From assembly GCA_934647305.1 (NCBI GenBank), contig CAKUFI010000011.1:1-55148 (forward strand): a DNA stretch of 55,148 nucleotides, in the 5' to 3' direction. A program made the translations under genes and the position numbers. Below the pieces are notes generated by a model. The model was given only the letters and a program-made list of their open reading frames with translations. It did not search any database and was not told the origin of the DNA. Source of the DNA: an uncultured Clostridia bacterium (GTDB taxonomy: Bacteria > Bacillota > Clostridia > Christensenellales > Aristaeellaceae). This document shows positions 50,021-55,148 of this stretch, piece after piece (the first letter of the stretch is position 1; each line of letters opens with the position of its first letter).

Positions 50021-52468
50021 ATGGATCAGACCAGAATGAATGTGGAGCAAATCAAGCAGTCCATCGTCGAAAAGCTGCAGCGCAATTTCGGCTGCGATAC
50101 CACCGATGCGACCGACGAGCAGCTTTACGAGGCCGTCGCCGTCACGGTACGCGATGAAATCATGCAGCGCCGGGCCGCCTCCCGCGGAGAACGCAAACGC
50201 CAGCAGGCAAAAAAACTGTACTATCTGTCTGCGGAATTCCTGGTCGGCCGGGCGATGCACACCAACATGGTATCCCTGGTCAATGAAAAGAACTACCTTC
50301 AGGCGCTCGACGAGCTGGGTATCGACCAGACCCGTCTGTTTGAGCGCGAGCCGGAGCCCGGCCTGGGCAACGGCGGACTGGGCCGCCTGGCGGCCTGCTT
50401 CCTGGACTCGCTCTCGGCGCTCAAGCTGCCCGCGATGGGCTGCACCATCCGCTATGAGCTGGGTCTGTTCCGGCAGCACATCGTGCACGGCTATCAGGTG
50501 GAGCTGCCCGACAACTGGCTGGTCAACGGCAACATCTGGGAGATTCCGCGCCCGAACGAGGCGGTCGAGGTGCACTTCGGCGGCTACGTCGAGGAATATG
50601 AGCAGGACGGCCGCCAGAAGTTCCGCCAGAAGAACTTCAGCACGGTCATGGCCGTGCCCTACGACATGCCGGTGCTGGGCTATGACTCCAATATGGTCAA
50701 CATGCTGCGCACCTGGTCTGCCCGCGCCAAGAAGCCGCTCGACCTGAAGTCCTTCAACAACGGCCAGTACGCGCAGGCCACCGAGGACAGAGACTCCATC
50801 GAGCTGATCTCCAAGGTGCTCTACCCCGAGGACACCCACGAGCAGGGCAAGGAGCTGCGCCTCAAGCAGCAGTATTTCCTGTCCTCCGCGTCGGTGCAGT
50901 ACGCCCTGAACGACTTCATCAAGGTCTACGGCTACGACTTCAAGCGCCTGCCCGAAAAGGTCATGCTGCACGTCAACGACACGCACCCGGCGCTGGCCAT
51001 TCCCGAGCTGATGCGCCTGCTGATCGACGAATACAACATGGACTGGGAAGAGGCCGAGGACATCACCCGCCGCTGCTTCGCCTATACCAACCACACGGTC
51101 ATGCAGGAGGCGCTGGAGAAGTGGCCTCAGCACATGATGCGCAGCCTGCTGCCCCGCATCTATATGATCCTCGAGGAAATGAACCGCCGCCTGTGCCAGA
51201 AGCTGTGGAACGCCTATCCGGGCCAGTGGGAGCGCATCGGCCGCATGGCGATCCTGGCCTATGACCAGGTGCACATGGCCAACCTGTGCGTCAGCGCCTG
51301 CTCGACGGTCAACGGCGTGTCCCAGATCCACGCGGACATCCTGCGCAAGCAGACCTTCAAGGATTACTATGCGCTCGCGCCCGAGCGCTTCCTGGGCATC
51401 ACCAACGGCATCACCCACCGCCGCTGGCTGATGCAGTCCAACCCCGAGCTGAGCGACCTGCTGGACGAGGCCATCGGCCAGGCCTGGCGCAAGGACGCCG
51501 AGCGTCTGAGCGACCTGACCCCGCTGGCCGACGACGCCGCCTTCCGCGAGCGCTTCGCCGCGATCAAGCTGCATAATAAGGAACGCATGGCTCGCATGAT
51601 CCGCGAGCATCAGGGCACGATCATCACGCCCGACACCATGTTCGACGTGCAGGCCAAGCGCCTTCACGAGTACAAGCGCCAGCTGCTCAACGCCCTGGCC
51701 ATCCTGATGCTGTACAACCGCATCGCCGACAACCCGAACTACGAGATCACCCCGCGCACCTACATCTTCGGCGCGAAGGCTTCCCCGGCCTACTACCGCG
51801 CCAAGCTGATCATCAAGCTGCTGGGCAACTTGGGCGAGCTGATCGACAAGCACCCGCGCGCCCGAAAGATGATGAAGGTCGTGTTCCTGGAGAACTACTG
51901 CGTCTCCGCCGCCGAGGTGCTCATCCCGGCCGCCGACGTCTCCGAGCAGCTCTCCACCGCCGGCAAGGAGGCCAGCGGCACCGGCAACATGAAGTTCATG
52001 ATGAACGGCGCGGTCACCATCGGCACGATGGACGGCGCGAACGTCGAGATTCACGACGCGGTCGGCCCGGACAACATCTACATCTTCGGCATGACCGCCG
52101 ACCAGGTGGATCGTTCCTATTCCAACTACCGCGCCAGCGATATCTACGAGACCAACGCAGAAATCCGCCGCGCCATGGACCAGCTGATCGACGGCACGCT
52201 CTCGCCCGATAACCCGCGCCTGTTCCAGGAACTGTATCACTCGCTGCTCTTCGGCGATCCGGGCTGCATGGCGGACAACTACTTCGTGCTCAAGGACCTG
52301 ACCAGCTACGTCAGCACCCATCAGATCCTGGACAGCGACTACACCAAAAAGGACGAATGGCTGCGCAAGGCCATCCTGAACACCGCGAAGTCGGGCGTAT
52401 TCTCCAGCGACCGCACCATTCGCGAGTATAACGAAAAGATCTGGCACCTCAGGCCGCTCGATCTATGA
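50021..52468 (+). CDS. glgP: Glycogen/maltodextrin phosphorylase
   Basis: A 815-residue PLP-dependent enzyme that releases glucose-1-phosphate from alpha-1,4-glucans. Normal family length with LSAEFLVGRAMHTNM near the start, PGLGNGGLGRLAACFLDS, NDTHPALAIPELMR, the phosphate-site KRLHEYKRQLLN and the PLP-lysine motif EASGTGNMKFMMNGA. ATG 50021 follows AGGAGGCTGG; the open frame upstream to 48485 is spurious. Its TGA overlaps the ATG of the GH13 gene (ATGA), so the two are co-translated for glycogen or maltodextrin breakdown. Confidence 0.95.
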   Translation: MDQTRMNVEQIKQSIVEKLQRNFGCDTTDATDEQLYEAVAVTVRDEIMQRRAASRGERKRQQAKKLYYLSAEFLVGRAMHTNMVSLVNEKNYLQALDELGIDQTRLFEREPEPGLGNGGLGRLAACFLDSLSALKLPAMGCTIRYELGLFRQHIVHGYQVELPDNWLVNGNIWEIPRPNEAVEVHFGGYVEEYEQDGRQKFRQKNFSTVMAVPYDMPVLGYDSNMVNMLRTWSARAKKPLDLKSFNNGQYAQATEDRDSIELISKVLYPEDTHEQGKELRLKQQYFLSSASVQYALNDFIKVYGYDFKRLPEKVMLHVNDTHPALAIPELMRLLIDEYNMDWEEAEDITRRCFAYTNHTVMQEALEKWPQHMMRSLLPRIYMILEEMNRRLCQKLWNAYPGQWERIGRMAILAYDQVHMANLCVSACSTVNGVSQIHADILRKQTFKDYYALAPERFLGITNGITHRRWLMQSNPELSDLLDEAIGQAWRKDAERLSDLTPLADDAAFRERFAAIKLHNKERMARMIREHQGTIITPDTMFDVQAKRLHEYKRQLLNALAILMLYNRIADNPNYEITPRTYIFGAKASPAYYRAKLIIKLLGNLGELIDKHPRARKMMKVVFLENYCVSAAEVLIPAADVSEQLSTAGKEASGTGNMKFMMNGAVTIGTMDGANVEIHDAVGPDNIYIFGMTADQVDRSYSNYRASDIYETNAEIRRAMDQLIDGTLSPDNPRLFQELYHSLLFGDPGCMADNYFVLKDLTSYVSTHQILDSDYTKKDEWLRKAILNTAKSGVFSSDRTIREYNEKIWHLRPLDL

Positions 52469-54207
52469 TTCGCCTCTTGCACGATTCGCGCTCTGCCGCG
52501 TATCGATCCCCTACCGGCGCGCAGAAGGCCCACTCCGCCGTCACGCTCCGCCTGCTCGCGGAGGGCGACGATGTGGAGTCGGTCACGCTGCGGCTCTGGT
52601 GGGAAAACACGGAAAAGCGCCTGAGCATGCGCCCGGAAGGAGAAGGGCGCTATGCCTGCCGCCTGATCCTGCCTTCCAAAACGGGCGTGCTGTGGTACTT
52701 CTTCATCGTGCGCCAGAACGGGCGGGACGTGTATTACGGAAACGCCTGGGATCAGCTGGGCGGCGAGGGCGCGATCTACGCCCAGGAACCGCCCTCCTTC
52801 CAGATCACCGTCTACGACCCGGCCTATGAGACTCCCGCCTGGATGCGCCGGGGCATACTCTATCAGATTTTCCCCGACCGCTTCAACGCCTCCAGGCCGC
52901 CCGCCAAGCGCGTGCCGCTGCCCTTTGGCCACTATCACGACGTCTGGAACGAGCCGCCCGAGCTGAACGTCGATCCGGCCACGCACGACAACCTGGCCGA
53001 CGACTTTTTCGGCGGCGACCTGGCCGGCATCACGCAGAAGCTCGACTACCTGGAGGATCTGGGCGTGACCGCGCTGTACCTGAACCCGATCTTCCGCGCG
53101 CGCTCCAATCACAAGTACAACACCGGCGACTACCTGCAGATCGACCCGTCCTTCGGCACGCAGGAGGAGCTGCGCTCCCTCTGCCGGGAGGCGAAAAAGC
53201 GCGGCATGCGGGTGATTCTGGACGGCGTGTTCTCGCACACCGGCGCGGACAGCCGCTACTTCAACCGCCTGGGCACCTATGACTCGGTGGGCGCGTATCA
53301 GTCCCGGCAGTCCCCCTACGCCTCGTGGTACACCTTCCGGCGCTGGCCGGACGACTACGAGAGCTGGTGGGGCTTCGACACCCTGCCCAACGTGCGCGAG
53401 CTGGACGAGGGCTATCTCGACTTCATCATCCGCGGCGAGGACGCGGTCTGCGCGCACTACCTGCGCCAGGGCACGTCGGGCTGGCGGCTGGACGTAGCCG
53501 ACGAGTTGCCCATGCCCTTTTTGAGGCAGCTTCGCGCGCGCGTCAAGGCCGAAAACCCGGACGCGATCCTGCTGGGCGAGGTCTGGGAGGACGCCTCCCG
53601 CAAGCTGGCCTACAACGAGCTGCGGAGCTACTGCCTGGGCGACACGCTGGACAGCGTCACCAACTACCCCCTGCGCGACGGCATCGTCGGCTTCTTCCTG
53701 GGCCGGCTGGACGCGCGCCAGCTCAAGCGGATACTCGATTCGCAGTACGAAAACTACCCCAAGGCGTTTTACTGCTCGCTGATGAACCTGCTGGGCAGTC
53801 ACGACAAGCCGCGCATACTCAACGTGCTTGCCGGCGCGGACGAGGGCGACGTGCCCCGCGAACAGCGCGCCTTCCGCCCGCTGACCGAAGAGCAGTACGC
53901 GCTGGGCCGCGAGCGCCTGATTCGCGCCTGGCGGTTCGTGTGCGCGCTGCCCGGCATGCCCTGCCTGTACTACGGCGACGAGGCCGGCAGCCAGGGCGGC
54001 GACGACCCCTTCTGCCGCGGAACCTATCCCTGGGGCCGCGAGGATCAGGGTCTGCTGCTGAAAATCCGCGCCGCCAATCGCGAACGCCTGGCTTCCCCGG
54101 TGCTGCGCGAGGGCGAGGTGCAGCTCATCGCCGAGTCGCCCGACCGGCTCACCGTCGTGCGCACGCTGCCCGGTGAGCGCTACACCTACACCCTGACCAG
54201 GGAATAG
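52465..54207 (+). CDS. GH13 alpha-amylase family enzyme (neopullulanase/cyclomaltodextrinase-like)
   Basis: A 580-residue cytosolic enzyme with an N-terminal beta-sandwich of CBM34 type (about 1-125) and a GH13 barrel. The four regions are ILDGVFSHTG, GWRLDVADE (nucleophile Asp), LLGEVWED (acid/base Glu) and LLGSHD. The early YQIFPDRF motif and the N-domain suggest hydrolysis of maltodextrins, cyclodextrins or pullulan. There is no signal peptide. It overlaps glgP by 4 bases, so it probably supplies or trims linear chains for the phosphorylase. Confidence 0.92.
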   Translation: MIRLLHDSRSAAYRSPTGAQKAHSAVTLRLLAEGDDVESVTLRLWWENTEKRLSMRPEGEGRYACRLILPSKTGVLWYFFIVRQNGRDVYYGNAWDQLGGEGAIYAQEPPSFQITVYDPAYETPAWMRRGILYQIFPDRFNASRPPAKRVPLPFGHYHDVWNEPPELNVDPATHDNLADDFFGGDLAGITQKLDYLEDLGVTALYLNPIFRARSNHKYNTGDYLQIDPSFGTQEELRSLCREAKKRGMRVILDGVFSHTGADSRYFNRLGTYDSVGAYQSRQSPYASWYTFRRWPDDYESWWGFDTLPNVRELDEGYLDFIIRGEDAVCAHYLRQGTSGWRLDVADELPMPFLRQLRARVKAENPDAILLGEVWEDASRKLAYNELRSYCLGDTLDSVTNYPLRDGIVGFFLGRLDARQLKRILDSQYENYPKAFYCSLMNLLGSHDKPRILNVLAGADEGDVPREQRAFRPLTEEQYALGRERLIRAWRFVCALPGMPCLYYGDEAGSQGGDDPFCRGTYPWGREDQGLLLKIRAANRERLASPVLREGEVQLIAESPDRLTVVRTLPGERYTYTLTRE

Positions 54208-54247
54208 GACAGTCTCCGGATAAACGCATCACAAGGAGGCGCTTTTC

Positions 54248-54838
54248 ATGGATCCAAGAACGCTGATCGAGGCCCTGGCGGTCGCCGGGCGGCTCAAGGA
54301 CGTGACCCGGCACTGCGACACCGCGCGCGGCCGCAGGGAAAGCGTAGCCGAGCACAGTTGGCGGCTGACGCTGCTGGCCTATTTTGTCAGCGACGAGTTC
54401 CCGGAGGCCGACCTGACCAAGCTGCTGAAAATGTGCCTGATACACGACCTGGGCGAGGCCTTTACCGGCGACATACCGTCCTTTGAAAAGACCGCCGCCA
54501 ACGAGGCGCGCGAAGACGAGCTGCTGGACGGCTGGGTCGCCTCGCTGCCCGAGCCCTTCCGCGCAGAAATGCAGGCGCTGTACGCCGAGATGAACGCCCT
54601 TGAGTCGCTCGAGGCGCGGATCTACAAGGCGCTGGACAACCTCGAGGCGGTGATTCAGCACAACGAAGCGCCGCTTTCCACATGGCTGCCGCTGGAGTAT
54701 GACCTGCAGATGACCTACGGCACCGACAAGGCCGCCTTTTCCGAGTACCTGACCCGCCTGCGCGACGAGGTGCGCGAGGACAGCCGCCGCAAGATCGCCG
54801 GTCGGCTGGGCCGACTGCCACTTGCTGCCGCCGAATAG
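54248..54838 (+). CDS. HD-domain phosphohydrolase (YfbR/HDDC2-like) with a repeat-encoded C-terminus
   Basis: A 196-residue HD-superfamily protein with metal ligands in ESVAEHSWR (His) and LIHDLGEA (His-Asp). It resembles 5'-deoxynucleotidases that dephosphorylate dNMPs. AAGGAGG precedes ATG 54248. The last 13 codons and the stop codon (54797-54838) lie wholly inside a copy of the composite hairpin repeat. An identical non-coding copy follows 167 bases downstream, so the native C-terminus has apparently been overwritten. Confidence 0.88.
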   Translation: MDPRTLIEALAVAGRLKDVTRHCDTARGRRESVAEHSWRLTLLAYFVSDEFPEADLTKLLKMCLIHDLGEAFTGDIPSFEKTAANEAREDELLDGWVASLPEPFRAEMQALYAEMNALESLEARIYKALDNLEAVIQHNEAPLSTWLPLEYDLQMTYGTDKAAFSEYLTRLRDEVREDSRRKIAGRLGRLPLAAAE

Positions 54839-55073
54839 CACACGAAATCAGCCGCCACAAATTAGAGCGGCTGATTTCTTCGAATCTGCGGATTTCTCCG
54901 CAGATTATTGGTCGGCGTTGCCGACTCGGGCAGGCCGGGCGGTGCCCGGTTCCACCTGCTGCCGCCGGTCGGCTGGGCCGACTGCCACTTGCTGCCGCCG
55001 AATAGCACACGAAATCAGCCGCCACAAATTAGAGCGGCTGATTTCTTCGAATCTGCGGATTTCTCCGCAGATT
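54797..55073 (+). repeat. Composite hairpin repeat cluster 5: two identical 110-bp copies
   Basis: Copies at 54797-54906 and 54964-55073 are identical base for base as read. Each has a GTCGGC/GCCGAC palindrome, CACTTGCTGCCGCCG, a main stem GAAATCAGCCGC/GCGGCTGATTTC with loop CACAAATTAGA (54844-54878; 55011-55045) and a second stem AATCTGCGGA/TCCGCAGATT with loop TTTC (54883-54906; 55050-55073). GTCGGCG and CCGGGC palindromes fill the gap. The remaining bases to 55148 show nothing I can identify. Confidence 0.93.
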
Positions 55074-55148
55074 CAGACTGTCAAAAAACCCCCGGAGAGC
55101 TCGAGAGGGCCGCAGCCCTTTCGAACTTTCAATCGTGCCCAGCGGCGT

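Overview
This 55 kb window is a chromosomal segment of an anaerobic, high-G+C, low-oxygen fermentative bacterium of the Clostridia (Bacillota). The case rests on pyruvate:ferredoxin oxidoreductase, a complete Rnf operon in the order rnfCDGEAB, a SpoIIP sporulation hydrolase, a two-gene SUF-type iron-sulfur system, split ThrE-type exporters, and strong GGAGG ribosome sites with TTGACA/TATAAT promoters. The high G+C and the SPase I-type signal peptides would fit a Christensenellales- or Oscillospirales-like lineage, but that placement is inference.

Layout. 1-430: lower-G+C DNA that supplies the last ~98 codons of an rRNA methyltransferase (rlmD), most likely one end of an integrative element lying to the left. 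430-5700 (minus): rlmD, a YkuE-like phosphoesterase, malic enzyme and an Ldh2-family dehydrogenase. 5900-7960 (plus): YprB-like nuclease and a TPR protein. 8000-9700 (minus): sufC-sufB minimal system. 9860-15650 (plus): a carbohydrate ABC importer (two permeases, binding protein) and a large cytoplasmic beta-propeller protein. 16130-19950 (minus): sugar-phosphate-type genes (TIM-barrel isomerase, SIS protein, a small unknown) and an ABC exporter. 20050-23920 (minus): nifJ and a stand-alone 5S rRNA gene with its own promoter. 24020-26950 (plus): split ThrE exporter, LiaF-like membrane protein, spoIIP. 27110-35270 (minus): seven-gene export operon with three membrane-fusion adaptors, an FtsX-type permease, two ATPases (one with an AbrB-like tail) and a peptide deformylase. 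35390-40950 (plus): rnfCDGEAB. 41110-43750: a tandem VanW-domain protein, a glycerophosphodiesterase and an acetyltransferase. 43810-46860: a metal-resistance module with an ArsR-AraC fusion regulator divergent from a separate HMA chaperone and a P-type ATPase. 47480-49880 (minus): polar amino-acid ABC importer. 49960-54840 (plus): glycogen phosphorylase, a GH13 alpha-amylase and an HD phosphohydrolase.

How the parts fit. Pyruvate is oxidised by NifJ to give reduced ferredoxin, which Rnf can oxidise with NAD+ while pumping ions. The malate enzymes, glycogen/maltodextrin genes and sugar importer feed the same fermentative metabolism.

The most unusual signal is a composite hairpin repeat found in five intergenic clusters (4161-4563, 15779-16130, 42110-42313, 46869-47165, 54797-55073; 11 copies of the main hairpin). 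Every cluster starts at or a few bases after a stop codon and points the same way as the gene. The 11-nt loop is conserved around CATAGATTNNA, while the stems change on both sides together, and at 54797 the repeat itself encodes the end of a protein. I know of no described family matching it.
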